Source: Lipingzhangella_A rawalii
GTDB lineage: Bacteria; Actinomycetota; Actinomycetes; Streptosporangiales; Streptosporangiaceae
Length of the DNA stretch: 64,000 nucleotides
NCBI RefSeq assembly: GCF_031628175.1
Contig: NZ_JAVLVT010000005.1
Span: 372,001-436,000 of the forward strand
Reading direction: 5' to 3'
Shown here: positions 50,348 through 58,480 of the stretch, one piece after another
Layout of the letters: the number at the start of each line of letters is the position of its first letter
How positions within the stretch are numbered: the stretch's first letter is position 1
The notes under the pieces: model-generated
What the model was told of the DNA's origin: nothing
The model's database searches: none
The model's input: only the letters and a program-made list of their open reading frames with translations
Made by a program: the position numbers and the translations under genes

Positions 50348-50474
50348 GACTCCCGACGTCAGGTACCGGCAGGAGCGGCCCTGGGGGTGGCGGTCACCCA
50401 CGCCGATTCGCCAGCGGTATGGCCGTGGGAGCGGATCGGCGTGGCGAGCCCGCACGGCCTCGGGAACCGGGAGT

Positions 50475-50603
50475 GTTTCTTGAACGCTTTCGGGTCAGGG
50501 AGCGGCTTTCCGGGGCGAGGTCGCGCAAGCCGAGGTGCGAACGGCATCCTGGCGAAGCCGCCCCAGTAGGGGCGCAGACGCGAGCCCGACATGGTTCAGA
50601 AAC
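50475..50603. repeat. MITE-like element with GTTTCTTGAA / TTCAGAAAC ends
   Basis: A 129-bp interval bounded by GTTTCTTGAA (50475-50484) and TTCAGAAAC (50595-50603), inverted apart from one extra T. The right end continues as AGAAACAGGACCTAAC into the stop codon of the next gene. The word CCTGTTTCT recurs at 20866-20887 and 3578-3590. The interior encodes nothing recognisable. Confidence 0.45.
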
Positions 50604-50608
50604 AGGAC

Positions 50609-51121
50609 CTAACCGTTCTGTCGGGAGTGTCGACGTCGTAGGTCGGCTTGGGTGTCGTAGAACAGGGTGGACTCCCCACGCCACAGCAACACGACGACAG
50701 CCAGGCCAACCAAGAGTTGCCCCGTGTCCAGGACCAGGCTCAGGGCGGTGGCAGCCTGGCCCAATCCGATGACGTAGAGCAGGGCGTAGCCGCAGAACAG
50801 GACCGTCGCCACGCCCCGGGCCCAGGCGTACCCGCGCGCGTTCAACAGAGCCATCAGCAGCCACGTCCCCACCAGCAGCGCCGTGAGGGTGAGGCCAACG
50901 GCGACACTGAGGCCGGTCGTCGCGCCCACCTCTTCGCCCGGGCCTGGACCGAAGCCGGCGTCCTGTTCCAGCTCGGCTGTGGTCTCGGCAACCCGGAGCA
51001 GAGATAGGACCGATCCGGTCAGGCTGATCGTGGCGCCGAGGACCATTAGCCACACTGCCGCGGTGATCGACCGGGGGCGGGCATTGCGTGGGACCGCCGG
51101 TGCGGGGCGGGACGTGGACAT
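50609..51121 (-). CDS. Small four-helix membrane protein
   Basis: A 170-residue membrane protein of unknown function. Four hydrophobic segments: ITAAVWLMVLGATISLTGSV, GLSVAVGLTLTALLVGTWLL, GVATVLFCGYALLYVIGLG and LLVGLAVVVLLW. The ATG at 51121 (MSTSRPAPAVP) is chosen as the first start before the hydrophobic part; the frame extends upstream to 51307. Its TAG stop lies in the repeat end GTTAGGTCCTGTTTCT. It converges on allB and is unrelated in content to its neighbours. Confidence 0.7.
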   Translation of the reverse strand: MSTSRPAPAVPRNARPRSITAAVWLMVLGATISLTGSVLSLLRVAETTAELEQDAGFGPGPGEEVGATTGLSVAVGLTLTALLVGTWLLMALLNARGYAWARGVATVLFCGYALLYVIGLGQAATALSLVLDTGQLLVGLAVVVLLWRGESTLFYDTQADLRRRHSRQNG

Positions 51122-51542
51122 GTCCGCACCGTATCCCAGTACGGTGCGGAAGCGGCCCGTGGGTGCCGACCGCTGGGTCCTCGGTTCGCCGGGCGGGTCT
51201 GGCCGATGGGTCATGGTGTGGCCACGATGGGCCGCACCGCGGGCGTGGTTCCTACCGGACGTGGCCTGGACGGTGGTGAACGGGCGGATCGATCGGCACC
51301 ACCGCATCCAGTGGTACTGGGGCGGGCCTTGCCGGGGCCGGTTGCCACCGGCGGCGCCGCTGGTGTGGCCGAGCCGTTCGTCGGGGGAAGTAATGGTGGA
51401 TGGGGGCTCCCCTCGCTCGCGGTCAACGCGGGAGACTAACGCGGGAGACTGCGCACAAGCGGCGGTGCTACGGCTGGGCAGCTACCGCCGTGGCCACCCG
51501 CATACCGCGCCCAACAACGTTGGCTCGGTGAAAGGAGCCACC
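51122..51542. other. Divergent intergenic interval
   Basis: 421 bp between two divergent small membrane protein genes. Frames are open but none has a ribosome site and recognisable product. The only features are the 13-bp tandem repeat at 51425-51450 and the AAAGGAG site of the next gene. Confidence 0.6.
51425..51450. repeat. Tandem 13-bp repeat AACGCGGGAGACT x2
   Basis: Two perfect adjacent copies, upstream of the small membrane protein gene at 51543. It may be a slippage product or a regulator site. Confidence 0.7.
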
Positions 51543-51884
51543 ATGTCGTTCCCGCCGTCCCGCACGCCACCGGAGGACCCTCCCCTGTCTCCCGGCGCGA
51601 AACTCGGGGTCAGCCTCGGTGCCTGCTGCGGACTCATCGTGTTCGGATACCTCGCATTCGTCCTGATCGGTGCACTGTTCAGCCTTGGCGGAGATGATCC
51701 GAAAGAGGCAGAGACGTCCGAGCAGCACCAGGAGCCCGATGACGCCAGCGGAGGCGCGGAGGATCATGGCCAGCAGCTCGTCGACGACGCCCGTGCCGCC
51801 CTCCGCGGCGGCAACGTGCCCGAGCGAGCCGACATCACCCTGATCGCCGACGACGCGAACCACATTCGGGTCGCCACGAAATGA
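51543..51884 (+). CDS. Hypothetical single-pass membrane protein
   Basis: A 113-residue protein: a short Pro-rich cytoplasmic start, one membrane segment (LGVSLGACCGLIVFGYLAFV, extending to ALFSL) and an acidic, His-containing tail (EQHQEPDDASGGAEDHGQQL). No family recognised. A clean AAAGGAG six bases before the ATG supports the start over longer upstream frames. Confidence 0.65.
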   Translation: MSFPPSRTPPEDPPLSPGAKLGVSLGACCGLIVFGYLAFVLIGALFSLGGDDPKEAETSEQHQEPDDASGGAEDHGQQLVDDARAALRGGNVPERADITLIADDANHIRVATK

Positions 51885-51995
51885 CGACATCCCACAGCTG
51901 GGCGATGCTGGACGGAGAGTGGGTACCACCTGCGAAGGTGCCCAGGAGCAGGAGCAGGTGGGGTAACCATTGGCCAACGGCGACGCCACAGCGAC

Positions 51996-53186
51996 TCAGG
52001 TTCCCGGGGCCACCAGTACCAATCGCCCCGCTCCCGTGATCGTGGCGGTCTCGTCCGCTGCGGGGAGGAACGCCGATTCGCCTCGGCTCAGCGCCAAATA
52101 CTGCTCGCGGGTGTGCAGGTGTGCCTGATCGGTGAGGCAGAGCAAGACCCGGGGGAGACCCCCGGGAACGGTGACCGGGTCCGCACCTGGTTCGATCATG
52201 GAGAGGACGAACTCCTGGGTGGGTGCCACGTAGCGCATCACGCGCCCGGAGCGTTCGGGACGGACATAGGGCACCGGCAGGGGGGTGAACCGTACCGTGC
52301 GCAGTAGTTCGTTCACGTTCACGTGCTTGCTGGTCAGCCCCGCGCGAAGGACGTTGTCCGAGCTGCCCATGACTTCGATGGCGGTGCCACGTAGGTAAGC
52401 GTGAACGTTTCCCGGGGGAAGGAACAGGGCTTCGCCGGGTTGAAGTTCGATGCGGTTGAGGAGAATCGAGGCCGCCACACCCGGGTCGTCGGGATGGTGC
52501 TTGGCGAGTTCCAGAACGGTGTCCCCGTGCCCGAGTACGCCCGGGGTGTCCCGTTGGCCGCCGTGTCGGTGGTGCAGCAGGGCCGTGAGGAGCTGGTCGC
52601 GTTCCGAGGGCCCGAGCCGGAGGAGCCGGGTGAACGCAGCCCGCAGGGCGGCGGCGGGTTCGGGGGCGGTGAGGTCCACGCGCAGGCGCCGGATCACCGG
52701 GTCGTCGATCTGGCCCAGCTCCTGGCTGATGCTCTGCGGCTGGCGGAAGCCACACAGCGCCACGAACGGCTCGAGAGCCACCAGGAGTTCGGGTTTGGAG
52801 AACGGGTCGGGGTAGTTGCGTTCGGGAGCGTCCAGTGGGATTCCCGCCGACTCCTCGTGTGCGTATCCGGCGCGGGCCTGGTCGGCGTCCGGGTGGGCCT
52901 GGAGGGACAGGGGCGAGGCTGCCGCGAGCATTTTGAGAAGGTAGGGAAGGCGGGGACCGAAGCGGTGGGTGGTGCGGGAACCGAGGAGCCCGGTGGGGTC
53001 AGCGCTGATCGCGGAGTCCAGGGGGGTGGTCCCGTGCGGATGATGCAGCATGCTCGGCGCGGCCGGGTGGGCACCGAGCCAGAGTTCCGCCTGGGGCTCG
53101 CCGGTGGGGCTCACGCCCAGCAGCCTGGGGATCTCGGTGCGGGATCCCCAGGCGTAGGGGCGCACCTGGTTGGTCATCCGGTGCAT
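51996..53186 (-). CDS. manA: Mannose-6-phosphate isomerase, class I
   Basis: A 396-residue type I phosphomannose isomerase. Zinc-site motifs are SLQAHPDADQAR, KPELLVALEPF and the signature LFLPPGNVHAYLRGTAIEVMG, with the catalytic Arg region further on. It interconverts fructose-6-P and mannose-6-P, feeding GDP-mannose and glycan synthesis. GAGGAG lies four to five bases before the ATG at 53186; an internal ATG at 53177 is possible. It is not functionally linked to the purine genes around it. Confidence 0.92.
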   Translation of the reverse strand: MHRMTNQVRPYAWGSRTEIPRLLGVSPTGEPQAELWLGAHPAAPSMLHHPHGTTPLDSAISADPTGLLGSRTTHRFGPRLPYLLKMLAAASPLSLQAHPDADQARAGYAHEESAGIPLDAPERNYPDPFSKPELLVALEPFVALCGFRQPQSISQELGQIDDPVIRRLRVDLTAPEPAAALRAAFTRLLRLGPSERDQLLTALLHHRHGGQRDTPGVLGHGDTVLELAKHHPDDPGVAASILLNRIELQPGEALFLPPGNVHAYLRGTAIEVMGSSDNVLRAGLTSKHVNVNELLRTVRFTPLPVPYVRPERSGRVMRYVAPTQEFVLSMIEPGADPVTVPGGLPRVLLCLTDQAHLHTREQYLALSRGESAFLPAADETATITGAGRLVLVAPGT

Positions 53187-53425
53187 CGAACTCCTCGGAG
53201 CCACTGCGATGGTCAGAATGTGATCCGGCCGCATGTTCGCCCGTACCTGGCCGCCATGGCCGGCGTGGTGGCGCCGCCACACGGCGGTGGGGCACCAGTC
53301 TCCGACATGGCCAGCACAGACATTACCGCGGGGTAGCATCCGGCCGGGCCGTCGCTCTGCCGTCGTGCGTGCGGCTCGCGTGCGCCGGTCAGAGCGGCTT
53401 TGGACTCCCCGCGTACCCGGGGGAG

Positions 53426-54238
53426 TCAGCGGCTGGCGCTCGCCGGCCGCATGCGTTGACGCATCGTACGCAGCACGATCCGTGACGGCAGATGGCGGAT
53501 CGGTGTGCCCAGGTGTGGATAGGTCCGGGCGAGGCCGGCGAGGATCGTGGTGAAGGCTCGTTCGTGTCGCGGTGTCCAGGTGAGGCCGAATTGCTCACGC
53601 ATCCGGGGCGGCAGGAGGCCGGCGGTCAGGAGGCGCTGCGCGGCAGTGACCGGGCGCAGGGAGATCTGCGCTGGGTGCAGTACCTGTGTGGCCAACTGGC
53701 GGGCTTCCTCGGTGACGGTCAGCGTCGCGATCATGTGGCGCCAGTACTCCCGGAAGGCGGCGGGCGTCTGTGGCCAGCGGTGTTCGGGACACCCGAGCAT
53801 CGTGGCCAGCACGGCGTAGTCGCGGTGGGCCTCATCGAGTTGCTGCGGCGACAGCGGTCCCCATACGCGCTGATAGGCATCCAGCTGGGAGTCCAGAATC
53901 GTCGCAGCCACCCAGACTTGGAGCTCGGGGTCGAGGGCGTTGTATCCGGGGCCGTTGATCCGTCGGTGGATACCCCGCACGGCGTGGCCGATCCGCTCGG
54001 CTTCGCTTCGGGTCCCCAGGACGGTTCCGTAGATGTAGGCCAGGCTGGACCGCAGCCGCTCCACTGGACGACTGCTGAAATCGCTGTGGTCGGCGACACC
54101 GCGTGCCACGGCTGGATGGGCCAGCTGGAGCAGGATCGCCCGCCCCGCCGGTAGCAGTACCGCGGCGCCGTCCGCGGTTACGGTGCGGATCACGGAGTCG
54201 GGGGGAAACAGCCCCTCGCTGGCGTCGCACTCGCTCAC
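53426..54238 (-). CDS. Oxygenase MpaB family protein (DUF2236)
   Basis: A 270-residue all-helical DUF2236 protein. Recognisable are ILLQLAHPAVARGVADHSDF with conserved His residues, YGTVLGTRSEAERIGHAVRGIHRRI and YNALDPELQVWVAATILDS. The family includes latex-clearing b-type heme oxygenases and fungal MpaB; most bacterial members have no known substrate. Heme ligation is expected through conserved His/Arg. The gene is followed by the intergenic stretch before manA and preceded by a strong terminator. Confidence 0.82.
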   Translation of the reverse strand: MSECDASEGLFPPDSVIRTVTADGAAVLLPAGRAILLQLAHPAVARGVADHSDFSSRPVERLRSSLAYIYGTVLGTRSEAERIGHAVRGIHRRINGPGYNALDPELQVWVAATILDSQLDAYQRVWGPLSPQQLDEAHRDYAVLATMLGCPEHRWPQTPAAFREYWRHMIATLTVTEEARQLATQVLHPAQISLRPVTAAQRLLTAGLLPPRMREQFGLTWTPRHERAFTTILAGLARTYPHLGTPIRHLPSRIVLRTMRQRMRPASASR

Positions 54239-54253
54239 GTACCCATGCTAGAA

Positions 54254-54282
54254 CGGCTGGCCCGTCGATGACGGGCCAGCCG
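54254..54282 (-). terminator. Terminator after the nucleobase permease gene
   Basis: A perfect 13-bp stem CGGCTGGCCCGTC/GACGGGCCAGCCG with a 3-base loop lies 20 bp after the permease stop codon on the minus strand. Confidence 0.8.
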
Positions 54283-54302
54283 CGCGGGGATGCTAGGGAA
54301 AC

Positions 54303-55841
54303 CTAGTCACGTCCGGATACACCGGAACGCTGCTCTGCGGTCCGACCAGCGTCGTCGCTGGCCGGCTCCCGCTCCGTCCCGGTGCCGTCCGAGGAGTCGG
54401 CGTCCTCCGGCGGGTATTCCTGATCGAGGGTGGGCGCGGAGGCGAACACGGACGGGGACTCCGCGTACTCTCCCTTGCCGATGATGTTGAAGCAGATGTT
54501 GAGGACGATCGCGACGACCGCCGCGCCGACGATGCCCGAGTGCAGGACCAGCGCGATCGCCTCGGGGAAACGTTCGTAGAAGTCCGGGACGGCGAGCGGT
54601 ATCAGTCCGAATCCGAAGGAGGTGGCCACGAGGATGACATTGAGGTTGTCGGAGAAGTCCACCTTGCCCAGGGTGCGGATGCCGCTGGCGGCCACGGTCC
54701 CGAACAGTACCAGGCCGGCGCCGCCGAGCACGGGCATCGGGATTTCACTGACGACCCGGCCGAGTACCGGGAAGAGCCCCAGGGTGATCAGGATGAGGCC
54801 CCCCACGGCGACCACGTAGCGGCTCTTGATCTTGGTGAGCGCCAGCAGCCCGATGTTCTGGGCGAACGAACTGCCCGGGGTGGCGTTGAAGATCGGGCCG
54901 ATGATGGACAGGCTGACGTCGGCCCGCAGCCCCGCCGAGATCCGCTTGGAGTCGATCCTGGAACCGGTGATCTCGCCGACCGCAATGATGTGCGAGGCCC
55001 CCTCGGTCAGGACCACGAGCATGATGATGCACATGGTGATGATGGCCCCGACCTGGAACTCGGGCGGGCCGAAGTGGAACGGTTCACCGAAGGAGAAGAT
55101 GGCTCCGTCCCCGACCGTGGAGAAGTCCGTGTGGCCGAAGGGGATTGCGATCACTGTGCCGGCGACGATGCCCAGCAGGATGGAGATCCGCCCCAGGAGA
55201 CCGGGAAGCACCCGGGAGAACAGCAGCACGAGGGCGAGGGTGACACCGGCGAGTGCGATGTTGCCCAGCGGTGCGCTGTCCGCACCGTCGGTGTCGATGA
55301 TCCATCCGGCGGCCACTGGCATCAGGGACAGGCCGATGACCGTGATGATGGTCCCGGTGACCACGGGTGGGAAGAAGCGGATTAACTGTCCGAAGAACGG
55401 GGTGAGGAGGAGTGCGAAGATTCCTCCCGCCAGGGAGGCACCGAATACGGCCTGGAGTCCGTCCGTCTCGGCAATGGTGGCGGCCGCGCTGACGGGAACG
55501 AAGGAGCAGGCCACCACGATGGGCAGCTGTGCCCCCACGCTGCGGTGCCCGACGCTCTGCAACAGGGTCGCGATCCCAGCGACCAGGAGCGCACCGCTGA
55601 TCAGGATGCCCTGTTCGATTGCACTGACGTCGGCGGCTCCGCCGATGACGAGCGCTGGAGCGACCGCTCCGGCGTACATGGTGAGGATGTGCTGAAGTCC
55701 GTAGGTGAACAGTAGTTGTGGGGGGAGGCGTTCGTCTTCGGGACGACGGGAACTGTTTCCGTCACCGGAGTCGCTCGCGTTGGCTTTCGTTGTGGCTGTA
55801 TTTCCGGAGTCGTCGCTACCGGCGGACGTACGGAATCTCAT
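54303..55841 (-). CDS. Xanthine/urate permease, NCS2 family
   Basis: A 512-residue nucleobase:cation symporter-2 protein with about 12 to 14 membrane helices. FTYGLQHILTMYAGAVAPAL starts the transport domain, EGASHIIAVGEITG holds a conserved substrate-binding Glu, and TPGSSFAQNIGLLALTKIKS is the NCS2 signature motif. The N-terminal 40 and C-terminal 55 residues are hydrophilic and low complexity. Urate or xanthine is the likely substrate from its position downstream of urate oxidase. It lies 372 bp after the uricase gene with several hairpins between. Confidence 0.88.
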   Translation of the reverse strand: MRFRTSAGSDDSGNTATTKANASDSGDGNSSRRPEDERLPPQLLFTYGLQHILTMYAGAVAPALVIGGAADVSAIEQGILISGALLVAGIATLLQSVGHRSVGAQLPIVVACSFVPVSAAATIAETDGLQAVFGASLAGGIFALLLTPFFGQLIRFFPPVVTGTIITVIGLSLMPVAAGWIIDTDGADSAPLGNIALAGVTLALVLLFSRVLPGLLGRISILLGIVAGTVIAIPFGHTDFSTVGDGAIFSFGEPFHFGPPEFQVGAIITMCIIMLVVLTEGASHIIAVGEITGSRIDSKRISAGLRADVSLSIIGPIFNATPGSSFAQNIGLLALTKIKSRYVVAVGGLILITLGLFPVLGRVVSEIPMPVLGGAGLVLFGTVAASGIRTLGKVDFSDNLNVILVATSFGFGLIPLAVPDFYERFPEAIALVLHSGIVGAAVVAIVLNICFNIIGKGEYAESPSVFASAPTLDQEYPPEDADSSDGTGTEREPASDDAGRTAEQRSGVSGRD

Positions 55842-55970
55842 GGCCAGTGTCCAGCCCTTCGCGCGTTCGATCGGTGCGGTCCTGGGATAGGCGTCGCCGT
55901 ATCAGGACGGCCCGAGGTGTGACTTGTGGGGATGAGATTCGGGTGGTGAATCGGGTTGGTGGCTGCTGGC

Positions 55971-56003
55971 CCGTCCCGTGCGGCGGTGGGCCGCACGGGA
56001 CGG
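55971..56003 (-). terminator. Strong hairpin between urate oxidase and permease genes
   Basis: A perfect 14-bp stem CCGTCCCGTGCGGC/GCCGCACGGGACGG with a GGTGG loop. Reading leftward it would stop or reduce transcription from uraD-uraH-uricase into the permease gene. Confidence 0.65.
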
Positions 56004-56007
56004 AGGT

Positions 56008-56170
56008 GACCCGGCTTTGGAGGCCCGCAGGCCGGGTCGTGACGGCCCCGTCGACGTGTCGTGTCCGTGGCTGCACCCCGAGCGGGGCCGGGCCTGGTTG
56101 GGCGTGTCGCACCCGGCGGCGTTGGGAGCCCACGGGGGAGTAGCCCTGTCGGGGCTGGGGTTACTCCCCC
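56008..56170. promoter_or_regulatory. Two further inverted repeats before the permease gene
   Basis: GACCCGGC/GCCGGGTC at 56008-56038 and GGGGGAGTA/TACTCCCCC at 56134-56170, the latter enclosing AGCCC/GGGCT. Together with the hairpin at 55971 they make a structured leader between the uricase stop and the permease. Confidence 0.4.
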
Positions 56171-56213
56171 GCTGAGCGCCTGGGCGGGTGCCTTGGCCGC
56201 GGTTCGGGCGGGA

Positions 56214-57110
56214 CTACACGAAGCCCGGGATGGACTCCCAGGCCCGTCCGGCGGCCGGGGCGTCGTCGCGTTCCACGGTCGCTTCGATCTTGCCGTAGGG
56301 GCGATCGGCCGCGAAGAACACCTCGTTAGGGTTGTCCAGCCCGAAGGGGGACAGATCCACGAGGAAGTGATGGTTGTTGGGCATGGAGAACTTGATCTCG
56401 GCGATCTCGGGATGGTTCTCCAGGACGGTACGGCCCATGGTGTAGAGGGTCTGTTGCAGCGCCAGGCTGTGGGTGGTGGCGAAGGCTTCCAGTAGTTGGG
56501 AGCGAACCGAGGCGTAGGTCTTGTCCCAGTCGAGCCCAGTGCCGATGTAGCGCCACCGGGCCGTGATATCGGTCGCCAGGATGCGGTCCGTCGTCTCCGG
56601 AAGCGTCGTGTAGTGGGTCTTGGGATATCCGTGGAACTCGGAGCCGGTGCTCTTGAGAACGGTGAGCCCGTCGAAGCCGGAGACGACCCATTCCTGGTCG
56701 CCGTCCTTGGTCACCACCGTGGTGCGGGTTTCCGAGCCGGCGCGGACGAAGGAGTGGTCGTGCGGTCCGTTCGCGGTGTCGATCCGGTTCCAGCCATAGG
56801 AGTGGATCTCCTGGCGGGCGCCGTGGATGTAGTCGTGTTCACTGACAAAGTGCTGAGCCAGCAGGAGCGCGAAATCCTCGATCGCGCCGATGCCGCCGTT
56901 CTCCTTGGCCTTGGCGTAGACCGTGTTCTTCTGGGTGTCCGTGGCCAGACAGTTGCTGTTGTCGCCCACGGTGTGGACGGATTCCATGTCCCCACGGAGC
57001 TGCGAGGTCACACACACGTCCTCGATCTCGTGTACGGGGGTGTCCCTCGTGACACGGACCAGACGTACCTCGGCCTTGCCGTACTGGTTGTCACCAAGTC
57101 GAATGCCCAC
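56214..57110 (-). CDS. pucL: Urate oxidase (uricase)
   Basis: A 298-residue cofactor-free uricase of two T-fold domains. The Thr-Asp of CLATDTQKNTVYAKAK, the Arg/Gln region of SGFDGLTVLKSTGSEF and the Asn/His of FSMPNNHHFLVDLSPFGLDN match the active site of known uricases. It oxidises urate to 5-hydroxyisourate. It lies 106 bp downstream of uraH on the same strand, so uraD-uraH-pucL form one operon. No N-terminal fusion is present. Confidence 0.94.
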   Translation of the reverse strand: MGIRLGDNQYGKAEVRLVRVTRDTPVHEIEDVCVTSQLRGDMESVHTVGDNSNCLATDTQKNTVYAKAKENGGIGAIEDFALLLAQHFVSEHDYIHGARQEIHSYGWNRIDTANGPHDHSFVRAGSETRTTVVTKDGDQEWVVSGFDGLTVLKSTGSEFHGYPKTHYTTLPETTDRILATDITARWRYIGTGLDWDKTYASVRSQLLEAFATTHSLALQQTLYTMGRTVLENHPEIAEIKFSMPNNHHFLVDLSPFGLDNPNEVFFAADRPYGKIEATVERDDAPAAGRAWESIPGFV

Positions 57111-57216
57111 GGTGGGCTCCCTTCGGGTGGTGTGCCGGGTGGCTGGGTGGCTGGAGTAGTTCGGCGTGGCCAGGGTCGGATCAATCCTGACCGGCGGATC
57201 GGGCGTGGCTGGGGAG

Positions 57217-57564
57217 TCAGCTGCCCCGGTAGGTCGAGTAGGCGAAGGGGCTCAGCAGCACGGGAACGTGGTAGTGCGCCGCCTCGTCGGCCAACTCGAA
57301 GCTGATCGTGATCTCGGGGTAGAAGCCGCGCTGACCGGTCCGCGTGAAGTAGCTGGAGGTGTCGAAGGTGATGCGATAGACGCCGGCCGGCAGTTGCTCG
57401 GGGCCCAGGTCGCTGACGCGGCCGTCCTCGTTGGTGGTGCCGGTGGCGAGACTGTGCCAGGTACCCGGCTCGTCGCGCTGTTCCAGGTGAACGGGAACCC
57501 CCGAGGCGGGTGTGCCCAGCGCTGCGTCCAGTACGTGGGTCGTGACGTGACTCCGGTTGCTCAT
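57217..57564 (-). CDS. uraH: 5-Hydroxyisourate hydrolase (transthyretin-like)
   Basis: A 115-residue HIU hydrolase. The His of VTTHVLDAALG, the Arg of TNEDGRVSDL, the His of AHYHVPVLLSPF and the C-terminal YRGS are all present and define the active site. It converts 5-hydroxyisourate to OHCU. Its ATG directly abuts the stop codon of uraD. Confidence 0.95.
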   Translation of the reverse strand: MSNRSHVTTHVLDAALGTPASGVPVHLEQRDEPGTWHSLATGTTNEDGRVSDLGPEQLPAGVYRITFDTSSYFTRTGQRGFYPEITISFELADEAAHYHVPVLLSPFAYSTYRGS

Positions 57565-58107
57565 CTATGCCCCTCGCCCGTTGATCAGTTTCTCGATACG
57601 CAGCAGCGCGATCTTGCGGAGCTCGTCGGCGACGACACCCAGCTCTGTGCTGGCGTCGTTGTCCAGCCGGGACCGCAGGTCCTCGAGCATGTCCGCGCTG
57701 GAGCGGCCGCTGGCGCAGACGAGGTAGATGTGCCCGAAGCGCCGTTCGTACTCTTCCTGGCCCGCGCGTAGCGCCTTTTGGGTGTCCTCCGTCGCTGTGG
57801 CCATGCCGGACTGTTCGCCGCGGGACCAGCTGGCCTCGGTGCTGGCGCCCGTGGCTCGTTCCCCAATCCGCGGGTGTCGCGCCAGGGCCGAGGACACCTC
57901 GTCCCTGGTGATGGTGCGGGCGTGCCGGTCGGCCGCGGCGAGCAGTCCGGTGAGGTCAGCGAAGGGCCGCTCTGCCTCCAGTGCCGCCACCCAGCGGTCG
58001 ATGTCCAGACATGCGCTGAACTCCGAGTGGAACTCGGCCTGCGCACATTCGTTGACCCAGGCCAGACCAGCATCGGTGCCGCTGGTTGGGGGTGGATGAT
58101 CGGGCAT
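57565..58107 (-). CDS. uraD: OHCU decarboxylase
   Basis: A 180-residue OHCU decarboxylase. The catalytic His is in LARHPRIGERA, with YERRFGHIYLVCASGRSS as the second signature. It completes the conversion of urate to S-allantoin. ATG 58107 has GGAGAGAG just upstream; the frame extends to 58134. It is the first gene of the minus-strand operon, starting 374 bp from hyi across a divergent region with operator-like boxes. Confidence 0.93.
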   Translation of the reverse strand: MPDHPPPTSGTDAGLAWVNECAQAEFHSEFSACLDIDRWVAALEAERPFADLTGLLAAADRHARTITRDEVSSALARHPRIGERATGASTEASWSRGEQSGMATATEDTQKALRAGQEEYERRFGHIYLVCASGRSSADMLEDLRSRLDNDASTELGVVADELRKIALLRIEKLINGRGA

Positions 58108-58179
58108 GCTCTCTCCAGGGATCCAGACGACCACATCCCGACCGTGGCTGGGGGATCGGCGTCCGATCGGTGGCTGTTA

Positions 58180-58215
58180 TTCCGTACTACAGAAGTCAAT
58201 TTCTGTAGTACGGAC
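58180..58215. promoter_or_regulatory. Candidate IclR/AllR operator with perfect 14-bp inverted repeat
   Basis: TCCGTACTACAGAA (58181-58194), six bases, then its exact complement TTCTGTAGTACGGA (58201-58214). Each arm is also a TTCCG-N5-CGGAA-like box; their centres are 21 bp apart. It lies about 75-110 bp upstream of uraD. Confidence 0.75.
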
Positions 58216-58433
58216 TCTAAACGCGGGTGATCGTGTGTTGTCAACACCGCCCAGTTCTGTGTCCTGCGTCACCTGGCTTCTTGGGATGTTCATACAACTC
58301 TGCTGATGCTGAGTTGTATCTTCCTCTGAAATTGAGGGTTTTCCGCATGTGTGGCCGAGGCATGGAGGTGGCGCGGAGCGTGCGGAGCGAGGGGCTTGAC
58401 ACGGCTGATCGCTCGGCGCACACTCAAACTAGT

Positions 58434-58469
58434 TTCCTTTTTATGGAATTTATTTTCCGCTATCCGAAA
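58434..58469. promoter_or_regulatory. Candidate IclR/AllR operator pair upstream of hyi
   Basis: TTCCTTTTTATGGAA (58434-58448) and TTCCGCTATCCGAAA (58455-58469) both fit the TTCCG-N5-CGGAA pattern with two mismatches each. Their centres are again 21 bp apart. The second ends on the alternative ATG of hyi. Confidence 0.65.
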
Positions 58470-58480
58470 TGGACGGAGTT

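Larger units (their letters stand above)
55842..56213. other. Intergenic interval between the urate oxidase and permease genes
   Basis: 372 bp without a supported gene. It holds three hairpins (55971-56003, 56008-56038 and 56134-56170); the first is described as a terminator. The remaining sequence carries the permease promoter region, in which I see no clear hexamers. Confidence 0.6.
58108..58480. other. Divergent regulatory region between uraD and hyi
   Basis: 373 bp, AT-rich relative to its neighbours, with no gene. It holds two paired boxes described separately. The uraD-proximal pair lies at 58180-58215 and the hyi-proximal pair at 58434-58469, one for each divergent operon. Confidence 0.75.
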
